Source: Apostichopus japonicus
Taxonomy: Eukaryota > Echinodermata > Holothuroidea > Aspidochirotida > Stichopodidae
Length of the DNA: 64,000 nt
NCBI RefSeq assembly: GCF_037975245.1
Contig: NC_092581.1
Location: forward strand, 12,179,303-12,243,302
Direction: 5' to 3'
The position numbers were made by a program, and so were the translations under genes. This document shows positions 44,575 through 62,680 of the stretch, one piece after another; position 1 is the first letter of the stretch; each line of letters begins with the position of its first letter. Under the pieces are notes generated by a model. It was not told where the DNA came from. It saw only the letters and a program-made list of their open reading frames with translations, and did no database searches.

Positions 44575-47500
44575 TTATCTTCTGTTGGATCCAAAAGAAC
44601 TGACGGTTTTCCGTTTCTTCATCGATACAGATAGATCGGCCTCTGAAATAAAAAACAGAACGTATGCAGTGATATACTGAGATATCTTAATGAATATGTG
44701 ATGACATGCATAGGGTTGTTCCCAGCCTAGCCTGGTGGTTTAAAATAGTTTTCCAGATACACATTTACATACTTCTCCACGGTCCATAAATTAAGGTATT
44801 TTTAATACATGTCTATTGTTGGAATATAATGTCTAGAATTAGAACTATAACTCGAGCAGGACGCATTGAAAGCTAACCAGACCTTAGTTGGAGGCGATCC
44901 CTATATAGCCACTCGTTCCATTCCTGCACTGAAGGGTTTCATCAAACTCAGAAGTCACAGTACACCTTGCTTAACTATCCAACCAGGGATAATACCCCAG
45001 TTTTATTCAAAAGCTAATGCAACAATATCTATTCAAAAATCCTCCTACTTTGTTCTTATGTTGAGCTGAGCTGCCTTTTAGGTTTGTTTCGTTCTGCCTC
45101 TGATATCTATGATCAGTAGCCAAGTGTTGTGTTGTGTTGTGGAGTGTTAGCTCAGTGAGTAACGCCGGTGCCTTTCAATCATAAGTGCCGAGTTGTATTC
45201 ACTCCCAGATTAATGTATGTCATCCAGTAACAGAGTTGTTGACAATTGACAATTCATAGACGTTAAATATGAATCTAAGAGACTGACTTTGGTCAGCTTG
45301 CGGCTTTGATAAGCCAATGAGGCTTCTTCGCGAGTTCCTGCTTGCAGGAGGATCTAAAATACACACATACATACATACTAGCACTTGCCCCATATTGAAC
45401 AGTTATTTACTAATGTGCCAACAGCATGTCAACGGCTGTTTCACTCTTTGGGGCAAACTTATTCCAGATAATTTGTATATTTGTGTATTTATTTGTTTCA
45501 TCACATTTTACAGTGTGAAGGGAAGTCTCATATAAAGCCTGCAAGGCTTAACAAAGTAGGAGACTCCCCAAAAAGAAAAAAGGGAGAAAAACTTAAGAAT
45601 AGAAAAAGAAAAGTTACTAGTAGCATCTACAATGATGAAATAATCGAAATGAATGCTAATTGAAATTAATATTCTTAATAAACAATTCTAACAATCTTTA
45701 TCATGATCTTAATCACAAACACACACAAGAATAAATCCATCAATAGTGAGAAATAATTTCAGTTTGGAGATTCCTTTTGAATACAGAGTAAGAAGGCTTA
45801 TTCTTAACATTATCTTGGAGATTATTCCACGTTTTTATGGCACGAATACGAGGGCTTAAAGAACCCATAGTACTTCGATGGGATAAAACATGTGCGTTAT
45901 TACAATGGCGTGTTTGATGGTTGTGGATTAGTCTATTACTATAAATAAAATCTTTAAAAGCCTTGGGTAGCAATCCATTCCATGCTTTATATGCAAATGT
46001 TGCAAGCTGGACTCTTATAATATCATTTAGTTTTAATAAATTTAATCTTTTGAATAGGGGGCTGGTATGATCACGTGGTGCAGCATGTGAAATATGGCGA
46101 ATAGCTCTCTTCTGGAGGACACAAAGGTGATTAAGATTTGTAGAATAGGTTCCTGACCAAATAGTCGTGCAATAAGTTAATTGGGGTAAAATCAGAGTTA
46201 TATACAGTGTTCTTTAAATCCCTAATCACTAAACTTCAGAATGTCCAACGCACCTCTGCTCGCATCATTGTCAAGCGTAAGAAGTATGACTCTATCACAT
46301 CGGAACTCATTGCTCTTCACTGGCTTCCTATACAACAGCGCATTAAATTCAAAGTTCTCCTTCTTGTGTACAAAGCTCACCATAAACAGTCGCCATCCTA
46401 CATATCTGACTTACTACAGCTGCAAGCACCACGCAGACAGCTTAGATCATATATATCTTCTCCTCACTTTATCGTGCCCAGAACCCGTGCTGTGTCATTT
46501 GCAGATCGCTCATTCTCCTGCTATGGACCAAAAGAGTGGAACACTCTTCCAAATCACATCAAGGATGCTCAGACTATTCATATTTTCAAGAAACTGCTCA
46601 AATGTTATCTTTTTTCAAGAAGTGTATTGTAATTAATTTCATGTAACTGTCTTGAGCGCCTTTGAACAACTTTTGTTGATTTTGGCGCTATATAAATTTT
46701 TCTTCTTCTGATTTCTGAGTATATTTGGAGGTAAATAATGTTTTAATTTGCATATAATACCAGTATTTCTAGCCACTCTGTTACAGACTGCTGATATATG
46801 ATCACGCCAAGAAAGTTTATTGTCTATGTGTACACCCAAGAACTTAGTAGTGTTAACCCGATTAATAATTTTATCATTCATGGTAATATTGTGATCCCAT
46901 CTGAATGAGTGACTAGCATTAAACACCATATAACTAGTTTTTTCTATGTTAAGAGATAATTTGTTTGCTGAAAACCAGCTGGAAAATTTAGTTAGTTCAG
47001 TAGAAACAGTTTTATGTGATGAGAGTAGATTTTGGGAATCCAAGAAAATATTTGTGTCTTCGGCAAATAATATTGTTTTAGCAATATCGGAGACATTAAC
47101 GATATCATTGACATAAATTATGAATAGTAATGGACCTAGTATAGAACCCTGAGGAACTCTGCAAACGATTTTAGCAAGTTCAGATTTAGAATTTTTATAT
47201 AAAGTGTACTGGTATCTATTTGAAAGATAACTATCTAGCCAATTTAGGGTTGTTCCACTAATACCATAAAAAAAATAATTTACTTAGTAATATTTTGTGA
47301 TCGATGGTGTCAAAAGCTTTGGATAGGTCGAGAAATACGCCTACACAGGTATTATTCTTATCAAGACTATTATAAATATTATTGACTGCATCTGCTAAAG
47401 CTAATTCTGTAGAATGGTCAGGACGAAATCCGTACTGCTCGTTATTAAGAATATTATATTTACATAAAAAACTGTATATACGATTAAACATTAATCGTTC

Positions 47501-50500
47501 AATAATTTTGGAAAAGACTGACAATAAAGATATAGGGCGGTAATTCTCAAAATGACTGGGGTCTCCTTTTTTAAAGATTGGTTTTACCTTTGCTATTTTA
47601 AGCTTATCCGGAAAAATGCCAGTGTTAAAAGAAATATTGCAGAGATGAGTTAAAGGCTTTACAATGTATGGGATTACTTGTTTGATAATACCTGGCTCAA
47701 AGTCATCATAGCCTGCTGCTTTGTTTGGTTTCACATTTGTGTGAGCAACTTTTAAAACTTCTTCTACTGTTACTGGATATGTAAATATGGAATGGCATAC
47801 CTTTTCATTATCATGTAAAAAATGTTCCGCTTTTAGTTTAATATTAATCTTGCTAGCGAGATTATAACCAAGATTTACAAAGTTTTTGTTAAAGTTGCTA
47901 GCGATACCATTATCATTGCTAATTTCGCAATCATCATTTTTAAATATTGCTGGATATGATGAGTCTTTACAGTTTTTATTGAGAATTTCATTAATTGTAC
48001 TCCAAGTATACTGTTTACGTTGTTTCTACTCTGCTTGAATTTATCATAAAAGTATAATCGTTTGGAATATCGTATAACATGGTTTAATTTATTACGGTAC
48101 ATTTTGTAAATAGACTTAGTATGTTCAGTAGGATTCTTTAAATAACATAATATAACATAACATAATAATAAAACACACATTTTCTACCTAAGATGACTCT
48201 CTTCCTGGTGATGAACATTGCAAACAAGTAGAAGAGGACGGGGAGAGAGCAGCAGAAGACGGAGATCGATACCACTGACGTATAGTTTGTTGTATGTTCG
48301 GTGCAGTGAACCTGATTCCACTGTTGCCTGGTAACATTCATCTGAAATGATGGAAAAATGTAAATGAAAGTGGCATAAGAAAAGAAAATAGAACAGAAAA
48401 ATTATTTAATAATATTATAAATAAATAGTGTCAAAGAAAGTTAAAAGGGCAAATTAAGTATTTGCCTGATGATCATAGATGCATCTGTATGATTTTAAAG
48501 TAGTAGTTGGTCACCCATTTATCGTATTTAGTTTAAATAATCTCAACAAAGCAGCGAACGGAAAATTTGAAACGCAAATTAACAAGTCACGAAAGGTATA
48601 AAAAAAGGCTGTGGCTATTCTTACGACTAGTCGCAACAATTATTTATAAACTATTCTTACGACAAAGGCGAATTCAAGCGCAGTAAAGTAAATAAAGCAA
48701 CTGCGCATGTAGTAGGGGTAACCCTAACCCTAACTTTAACCCTAAACCCCAATCCTAACCCTAACACTAACCGGAAATTATTGTTACTCCTGTTCGTAAA
48801 AATAGTACTCCTATCATAAAAATAGCAACTGCGCATGCGTAATCGGAAATTATTCTTACGAATAGTCGTAAGAATAGCCACTTTGATAAAAAAAACTGCA
48901 GAGTTGTTAGCATTGCAGTACAATACACAGTGAAAAATTTAGAAAAGTTAATCTAAAAGACTTCCTTAATAAAAATTGTGTGTGGTAAAGCTTAAGTGAT
49001 GATTAACTTCTTTTACAGTTCTTGCTTTTTTATGTTTATTTAGATTTTGCTTGATCAGTTAAGTGGTATCTGGGATTTGCAGGAGGGAGGAAAAAAGGAC
49101 AGAAAAGGGACTTGGAGGGTCAGAGGAAGGAGATAAAAAATCTTTTAATTGTTACCATTTCAACAAGATCCATACAAAGGCTCCCAATTGATCCCATCTG
49201 TCCATAGAACTCATTTAGATGGATGTAATTTTTTCTGCACTTTTGACAAAGAGTTTTATTACTGACGATATCTCCACCATAAATGTCTGTATCCTGTTTT
49301 TTGGGGGGGAAAAGGAAGAAAGTATCGAGTTCAATCGGTAAAATGAATGTGGTTTTAAGTTAGCAGTCTACTTCGACATTTAATGAATTCACTGTTTGGA
49401 ATAAAAAAGATACAGCGTTCATTGTGTCCTACGATCGCAGAGAAACTGGCATTGCAAAGGACAAGCAAGTTAGAATTATTTAGGAGAAAATTGGACACAT
49501 CAAAATGTATAGGATAATTGTAGAAGTTATGCTCTAACAAAACTAAAAATTGGCAAAACTTGTTCTACTGTAGTCACTTCATTTTTGAAATTTATTGACT
49601 GGAGTCATGACTTGTTGCAACACATTTGGGTTTCAACCATCATTCAAACTAATCACAAATTTATGTAACTTCTGAAGGGAGATCCAATCATCCAAGCAGA
49701 CCAATTAAAATAATACCAGTGACTATGAATGCCTCCAAGATGGATGTACCATACGTTACCGTATGGTACCGTATGGTAATGTATGCAAAGTCTGCAAATC
49801 GATATGGTTTGTACAACGTAGACATCCAAGTCCCATGAAATGGCTATCAATAATATTAACACTTGTACATGTAATGAACAGCTTAAGGTCAGAGGTGAAG
49901 AAAGACACACTACAACATGTTTGATACATTGACTTACCGTATGGTTATATGTCTTGAAACATTCTTGGGTTTGATTGAACAGTATTAGGAACTGTTTGGT
50001 ATCGTTCGAGAATTCACGGTAATTTACGTCGGGTGGTTCATTCTGGTTCTGCGTAAAGCAATCTAGATTGAATTAGATAACAGATAGAGATTGAAAAGTC
50101 AACTTTTATATTTAAGGCCCCGTTATTAACACAAAACATTTATACACATACTGTACAATAATGTCGATGAAATCATTTCATTTAGAATGAGAAAAGACTA
50201 GTTTACCATTTCATAACTTACTGATAATAGTAGGTTTGTCCATAAGGTTAGATGTCCTAAAGCTATAAAAAAATATCTTTATTCTCACACAATATTTATA
50301 AAAATCCCAATGTAATTCCCATCAAACATAATTTTTGTAATAAAAGTCCTGTATATGTTCCTACTGTAACTTAATCACATGTGAGGGATGATCATTTAAG
50401 AAATGAATTGATTTAACTCAACAGGTGGTGAATCCAAAGCATAATATTACTAATTCTTCTTGACATTTTTGACACTTCACAAGTACTGTACAGTTTATTT

Positions 50501-52612
50501 CTTTTAAGTAAATCATTCATCCCATTACAAATTCTCCAATTGATGACAATGAAAACTTACGAGACGATTAATTTTCAGCGACAGAGAAGTTTTGTAAAAC
50601 AAAAATTTTTTAAAATGATTAGACACCTCCACAAAAGGTAGTCTGCTTTCTCTTCTCAAATGTCAACAGGTGAAACTTGGTATATCAGTACATGAACAAA
50701 TTCTAAAACTGTAAACCGATGGAATTGGAAGGTGGATTCTAGTAAAGACAGTAGCAGCAGAAGAGTAGGTACCCAAGTCCTTTTCCTTGTACAAATGTAA
50801 AAGGTACAGTACTGTAAATATATGTTGCTTGGGTAGAACATTCCTTAACAATAATACAAGAGCTTTATCCTCTCTTTCCATTGTGTGATCTTTTACTAAA
50901 AATGGATTTTCAAAGCTTGCTCAGATTTTTTCTATATCGTTAGTTAAACAGCACATCTTTTTTATTATTATGAAGTCCATATTTACTGTAGGGAATAGGG
51001 TACTTCAACTTACTGTCACAATTGCCATCCATCCAGAGGTCCATAACAAACGTATTCATCTTTTGCACGATCTGAAGAATATCCGAATTGAGTAATTTAT
51101 CTCTACAGTCATGATCCTAGAGAAAATAGAGTGAAAAAGAAAAGAGCAGTTTTCATAATGAACAAAAGATAAATACTGAGTGTTATACACAGTACTGTAC
51201 CTGCCTATTAAAAGTGAAGGTCGTGCCTAAACTCACTCAGTATAGCTGAGGAATTAGGAGCGGTGCCTCTTATAACAATACTATGTGACATATGTTGGGA
51301 GAGCCTGTAGGTGAATAAGGAACTTCATGCAAGGAATTTTACTCAATGCAGTTGGGTAACTATGGCCTGTGCTATTCATCAGGGTGAAGTAGAAGACACA
51401 TAAGGTTATTTAGCCAGCAGCCAAGAAGACCAGGGTTGTTTGGCTGGGCAAACAACATGACCCATTTCCTTAAATTCAAACATTAGTCTAAATAACACAA
51501 GTATTATCATAGACTTATTAACCTATAATCAACACATGTAGACTCAGGGAAAGACAGGAAAGAGGGGGTAGTGGTGAGAGAAGAACATGGTAAAATCTCC
51601 TCAGGGAAAATAAGTTTCTAGTTACATCTTGGGAGTTTTCAAACTATGTGTTGACCTCCATTGCATTGACCCTATAAGGCTGTATTTACATTGTGGCACT
51701 GGAAGAGTAACTTGTGTGCTCTGCATGGGAATGTGAATGAAAGTTTTCAATTTGCAACCACTACCTGCATATTCCAAAGGCTCCTGCCTGAAATTTGGAT
51801 TTTTCACACCAAAAACCCATTCCATCACACAAAAATGCAAGTTACCAATCCCCAAACAGCAGTAAGAGGCTACACGCTTACTGCCAGTCTGGTATGCAGA
51901 AATCGCCAAAACTTCATGTGCTGTTACTAGTAATCTGCCACAAGTTTATCAGTAAAATAACGATACATTGCAATGTAAGCTTACAAGAAATAGAATAAAA
52001 GATTGAAAAAATTGCCCCATACAAGTAAAATGTTTAGATGCACATCTGACAACTTCATTCCTATGGCTGGACGAATAAGTGATAACAGTGTAGGCCTAGG
52101 CCTAATCGTTTTTACTGCATTACTGTCCACCAGGCTCCTGGGAGAATAACGATAATTTTAAGCCGTCACACTGCAGATAATAATAACAAATACGTTTCTT
52201 CACTAACAGTGCAAATTCTTCAATTATTCTTAACGATATTTACCTTCTTTATTTCTTCAACAACGTCAAGAACACCTTGATATTGCTCACCGCATTTTTC
52301 ACAGAAGGTGACAGGTTTTGCGCTAGTCGATGCACACATTATGAAGTTGGAAGATACATTACTAAATCGTTGTAAGTGTGGGTTGCACGAAACATACCCA
52401 GTAGGGTTACTTATCTCAAACGAAGAGAAGTGGTTCTGGGAGTCCAGAGACAACCAGACAATTTCATTACTCATTATGTCTGCAGCCCCTGTTCTAAAAC
52501 AAGAAAACTGAAACATGAGAAATGTGACACAGTAAACGAAGCATCTTAGAACTGATTCATCTTTCCAGTGAAACAAGGAAAGAGCTGCCATCTCATGATC
52601 TGTAACTATCAT
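44575..52612 (-). CDS. OSTM1: osteopetrosis-associated transmembrane protein 1 (OSTM1)
   Basis: Type I lysosomal membrane glycoprotein; in vertebrates it is the beta subunit of the ClC-7 chloride/proton antiporter. Six exons on the minus strand: 52612-52244, 51116-51014, 50062-49938, 49293-49156, 48341-48188 and 44642-44575, GT/AG borders and consistent phases, giving 318 residues (human 334, also six exons). There is a hydrophobic N-terminal segment (about residues 24-40, signal peptide). A luminal part follows with CEKCGEQY, CRDKLLNSDILQIV, FLILFNQTQECF and LCQKCRKNYIHLNEFY, plus many N-X-S/T sites. Then comes MNVTRQQWNQVHC, one transmembrane helix at about 268-289 and a short basic tail. 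The start could be Met1 or Met8; both precede the signal segment. The last intron (3.5 kb) carries the LINE and SINE insertions. Confidence 0.92.
45139..45376 (+). mobile_element. tRNA-derived SINE in OSTM1 intron 5
   Basis: Begins with a tRNA-like head (A box TAGCTCAGTGAGTAACG, degenerate B box AGTTGTATTCACTCC). A body follows containing two GC-rich hairpin-forming pieces (CGGCTTTGATAAGCC, TTCCTGCTTGCAGGAGG), and it ends in a (CATA)n-type tail ACACACATACATACATAC. Head, body and simple tail in this order are diagnostic for a SINE. Confidence 0.7.
45514..45663 (+). other. orphan exon-like Lys-rich reading frame
   Basis: A pyrimidine-rich stretch ending TTTTACAG at 45513 is followed by 49 codons and a stop, on the plus strand inside OSTM1 intron 5. 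The predicted peptide is strongly basic (SPKRKKGEKLKNRKRKV) with an acidic end. It needs a phase-0 upstream exon. MEAF6 exon 3 ends in phase 0 and MEAF6 has a basic tail, so an alternative last exon is conceivable; a chance ORF or a relic of another gene is at least as likely. Confidence 0.2.
45664..48140 (-). mobile_element. degenerate non-LTR retrotransposon (jockey/CR1-like)
   Basis: Minus-strand reverse transcriptase remnants. Read 5' to 3' they include KPNKAAGYDDFEPGIIK (about 47730), NYRPISLLSVFSKIIERL, NEQYGFRPDHSTELAL, FLDLSKAFDTIDH, PQGSILGPLLFIIYVND, FAED in place of the catalytic F/YADD, FLGVHIDNKLSW (about 46830), and a C-terminal part ending NLQTEIISHY* at 45740. The frame is broken around 47260 and 47740, and a second element is inserted at 46214-46712. 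The 5' part (48140-47740) has further frame breaks, and there is no endonuclease domain. It is a dead 5'-truncated copy in OSTM1 intron 5. Family assignment is from motif style only. Confidence 0.85.
46214..46712 (+). mobile_element. 5'-truncated LINE (CR1/L2-like) inserted in the older LINE
   Basis: A plus-strand C-terminal reverse transcriptase fragment, open to its own stop at 46632. It has motifs KLQNVQRTSARIIVKRKKYD, ELIALHWLPIQQRI and PKEWNTLPNHIK. A short 3' UTR follows with GAGCGCCTTTGAAC and GGCGCTATATAAA, and the end is a TTCTTCTTC microsatellite-like tail. It is flanked by TTCT at 46210-46213 and 46713-46716. Removing it makes the minus-strand LINE reading continuous across the site, which fixes the insertion borders. 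The intact frame says it is younger than its host. Confidence 0.88.
48611..48881. mobile_element. MITE with subterminal hairpins and telomere-like core
   Basis: The left end GTGGCTATTCTTACGACTA and the reverse complement of the right end (48863-48881) match over 17 of 19 bases or better. Just inside the right end, ATTCTTACGA-ATAG-TCGTAAGAAT (48852-48875) is a perfect 10-bp stem; the left end carries a decayed version. GCAACTGCGCATG occurs twice (about 48697 and 48826), flanking the telomere-like tract. It lies in OSTM1 intron 4. There is no coding capacity and I see no clear target duplication. Confidence 0.6.
48719..48772 (+). repeat. interstitial telomere-like repeat (CCCTAA)n
   Basis: About nine CCCTAA-type units, several exact and others altered (ACTTTAAC, ACCCCAAT, ACACTAAC), in the middle of the MITE at 48611-48881. 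The animal telomere repeat is TTAGGG. Confidence 0.85.
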
Positions 52613-52664
52613 CGTATGGAACGCCGAAAGGGAATGTATTATGTCGTTTTCTACTACTACTGTC

Positions 52665-52757
52665 TGCTATCATGTTGTCGTCTCCTTTGATGTTGTTGTC
52701 TCATTTAATGTTGTTGTATCCTACAAGGTTGTTGTCTCCTTTGATAATGTTGTCTCC
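52665..52757 (+). repeat. short 18-21 bp tandem repeat upstream of OSTM1
   Basis: Four to five degenerate copies of TTGTTGTCTCCTTTGATG, starting about 50 bp 5' of the proposed OSTM1 start codon, so it lies in the promoter or 5' UTR. Confidence 0.6.
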
Positions 52758-52969
52758 TGTCCGTGCCTGTAACTTGACCACATATATCTCTTTTTCTTAG
52801 GTTCAAAGACTTTCGTATGTTCTTCACTGATTTTACAGAGATTTCATCATTTCTGCTTTCATTTTGTTCGTATAACCTAGCCCTACAAGATGGGCTAGTC
52901 GGTCTTTCGGTCTGGAAACTCTAGATTTAACGGTCGATAATAATCAATGTTTATCTACTTTAAGAAACC

Positions 52970-53115
52970 TGGATTATCAATTGAAAATCTTGGATTTTTG
53001 GTTGAGATTCAAGTTTTATTCGAAAATCCCGGTTTATCAGTCGAAAATCCTGGTTTAGCGACAATCCAGCATTATCGATCGAAAACCCTGGATTATCGAC
53101 TGATAAAACTTGATT
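52970..53115. repeat. degenerate about 27-30 bp tandem repeat
   Basis: Units built on CTGGATTATCGATCGAAAAT recur roughly every 27-30 bp (for example near 52969, 53012, 53039, 53083). They give a repetitive minus-strand translation with recurring DNPGFSIDNAG-like words. No gene is inferred. Confidence 0.6.
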
Positions 53116-53593
53116 TTTTATAATCCTATAAACCAGGGTCTTTTCCATTAATTGCATTTGGCTTGCCATACACTGCAGTAGCGAATGTCGCGATAGCGTA
53201 ATCACATGTTTGATGTATTACTTCTAACAGGGTCTTGAACAAGACTATACTATTCCATAAACTTTGACCAGAACTTTTATGGCTGTTAACAAAACATCAG
53301 CGCATTTAGTAAAGCACTGCCACTTTAAGCAAGTCCCTGTCAATTAAATTCTATAATACAACACCTAATTGTATTCTGGTCATTTGATTGGTCAATTGCT
53401 CGTTGACTGCATGCAAAATCCGCTTAATTCCACTCTATGAAATAGAACCATAGGTTATACTTTTTCGGTAGCACTTTTTTCAATGGTAAGAGAGCAGAGA
53501 AACCTGTCTGTTCAAAACAATCTGTTGCATGAGTGCATTTTACCCATCTTAATATAATATGTTGTATAAAAAAATAATGAATGGTTTCAAAAT

Positions 53594-53740
53594 AATGAAT
53601 GTTTATGAGTGCAATAGTGCAAATATTTCATGAGTTGAAAGATGTAATTTGTTCCATTCAACTCGGCTGCGCCTCGTTAAATGGAACATTCCATCTTTCA
53701 ACGAATGAAATATTTGCACTATTGCACTCATAACCATTCA
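53594..53740. mobile_element. palindromic MITE
   Basis: Arms 53594-53662 and 53676-53740 are nearly perfect reverse complements. For example TGAGTGCAATAGTGCAAATA at 53605 pairs with TATTTGCACTATTGCACTCA near 53711. The loop of 13 bases is TCGGCTGCGCCTC. Transcribed, it would make a long hairpin RNA. It lies between OSTM1 and the BLVRB-like gene. Confidence 0.8.
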
Positions 53741-54759
53741 TGATTTGTATACTATTCACGGACACCAACGTTGCTTGAACATCACGTGCAGATTGCTTTG
53801 AAGCACACGGGATTTTCCAACTGGAATGAAGCACGCCGTACTACAACAATGTTTAGAGTTAAAGTTGGAAAGCACTCTACATGGTCTATTTGTCTGTGCA
53901 AGGAAGTCAATCCATATCAAACGAAGTAGTGGATGTTATATCGGATATGATGATTATTATTTTTTTTCTCGTAAAGAAAGTTTTTGGCAAATTGTTACTC
54001 AAGGACGAAATAATATTGTACGTCACAAACACGGTCGGAGGTGGGGGGGGGGGGGATTTGACCGCACGCCCCAAATCATTTTCAAAACAATGACTCTTCA
54101 CGGATCTTGATAGCGTATATAATTTCAACACCAGTGAACTTTGGTCTGACTTCTTGTCCACGAGTCTCCCCCCACCCCCATTCATCTCAAACCCTGTTTT
54201 GTAAGATGTTGAATAAGACAAATGAAAAAATTAGAACCAAGGATAATTGTATACTTTTATTGATTGGGTAACTCCAACCACATCAACACTTTAAGTCGAT
54301 TAGCTTATCTACTATTGTTAAAAAGAACCTTACTATGTCAAAACTACCACGATAAACGCGTATCCTAGGCGACGTACTTATTACACACTGCTTTCGTTAC
54401 AATAATAGAGTGCATGCACAATTTTTTTGCGAGAAACTTATTTAATTTCAGTGTAACTGTTTGTGTGTGAATTGTAATAAACCACGCGAACTTAAATTTT
54501 GTAACACTATATAAAATTTATACATATGAAAATGTAATGTTTTCCGTGTCACTGAACAAGAGGCCACATTTATAAATTAAATTATACGTGCAGTTAAACG
54601 TCTCTTATTTTTATTTTTTTTTTTCTTTGATAGGTTTTAATATTTTAATATTTCTGACAGGTTCAGTGGATAGTCCTTCTACTGTCCTACAAGAACGTTA
54701 AATACACATAAAAGATTCTTGGGTCATTTTTTTTTATGTATTTATCGTTTCCGGTTAAA

Positions 54760-61304
<6,545 letters not shown>

Positions 61305-61598
61305 ACTGATTTTTACCTATATATAGATCTATATAGTAATACCCAAAAAAAAAAAATAGTAGGTTCATTTTCGATGTTTACACAATTTGCATTATTTGTG
61401 CTGTAATGCATTTATGAACCATCATTTAGATTCGAAACACTCTTTGAGTTTTCATGTTTCACAATTCTTTCCATGATATGTGCATTAAACAGAATTACTT
61501 TTTTAAACCTGGGCACGAAAACCAAACTACCAAACCCCTTGCATCGGGACTGACTGTGTGATCATCGTCGGGTGTGTATCACCATTCCCCTCGAAAGT

Positions 61599-61645
61599 GA
61601 ACAGATATACTACACATGATCTTAGCCAAAAAGCCGAGAAGCGAT
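61599..61645 (-). pseudogene. truncated U2 snRNA copy
   Basis: Minus strand from 61645 reads ATCGCTTCTCGG, then CTTTTTGGCTAAGATCATG and TGTAGTATATCTGTTC. This is the U2 5' domain (stem I and the branch-site-recognition region GTAGTA) over about 47 nt, with two substitutions and a TA insertion. Downstream sequence does not continue as U2: I see no Sm site and no 3' stem-loops. It is therefore a 5' fragment or pseudogene, 295 bp upstream of the reductase start codon on the same strand. Confidence 0.8.
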
Positions 61646-62635
61646 GATACATACATTAAACAGAATACAAACATACATTTATTGCTTCTATATGTACAGC
61701 TAAAGAATTTCCAGCCTCTGGCACAACTTCCCCATTCCATACCTCAACTCCATACTTACAATATACACGAGTTGAACACTTGAACGGTTGATTAAGACAA
61801 TTCATTACAAATATGTCCTAACACTTTAAAAGAAGAACAGTATCTTCGTAAAATGATGTATTAAAACATCATTTTAGATTTTTACCAAAACAACCAAAAT
61901 ATTCTTATCATCACACGCGTAACGTCCGAGATTCACTTGCACTGAAAAAGCTATCCCTTGTATAGAGTGAGCGAAAAAAGTTCTATATAAGCACGTGCTT
62001 TGTTCTGGTATAGGAATAGTATGCATGCACTGGTCCAATACTAGTGAGAGGTACTCCACAAACCTGTCAGATGAAAGCATTCGCCCCTTTATAAAACAAA
62101 TATGTAGTATTGTAAGCTGAATATTACCATGAAGTATGAGAATTCTTCTATAACGTTGGCTGAATTAACCTTACCTAGCAGGTGCACACTATATGTAACC
62201 AATGACACAATAGACGATGTTCCATTGAACGTAACTCGTATGCGTATGATTTCGCAGCGTAACTTTGTAGACTGTGGCACACACGTAGATAGCCATTATG
62301 TATGCAAAGTTGTAGTGCAAATTTGTTCACTCTCATAGTGCGTTCCCAAGAACCCGGAGTTTACTTTACCCTTGTATTACGTAATAGCTTTCAGTAGGTA
62401 CCCGAAAAATTCTCAGCATATAGCCCGAATTTTCACAAAAATATCTGGTCAGGGAGGCTGCACCCCCCCCCCCCCAGCCCCACCGCCTCCTACGCCTATG
62501 GCTATTGTAAACAAAACTCCACTTGCTCGAAGTCACCGTACCGTCTGCTACTGTTGCTATTGGCGCGACAAATTTATATGCTTTACTTGCGAAATACATA
62601 TATAGATGGTGTACTTCAAAAATACATTTTATTCA

Positions 62636-62680
<45 letters not shown>

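Noticed and set aside
46241-46636. 131-codon ORF overlapping the LINE fragment
   Set aside because: It is a shadow frame of the reverse transcriptase ORF at 46207-46632, which carries the recognisable motifs.
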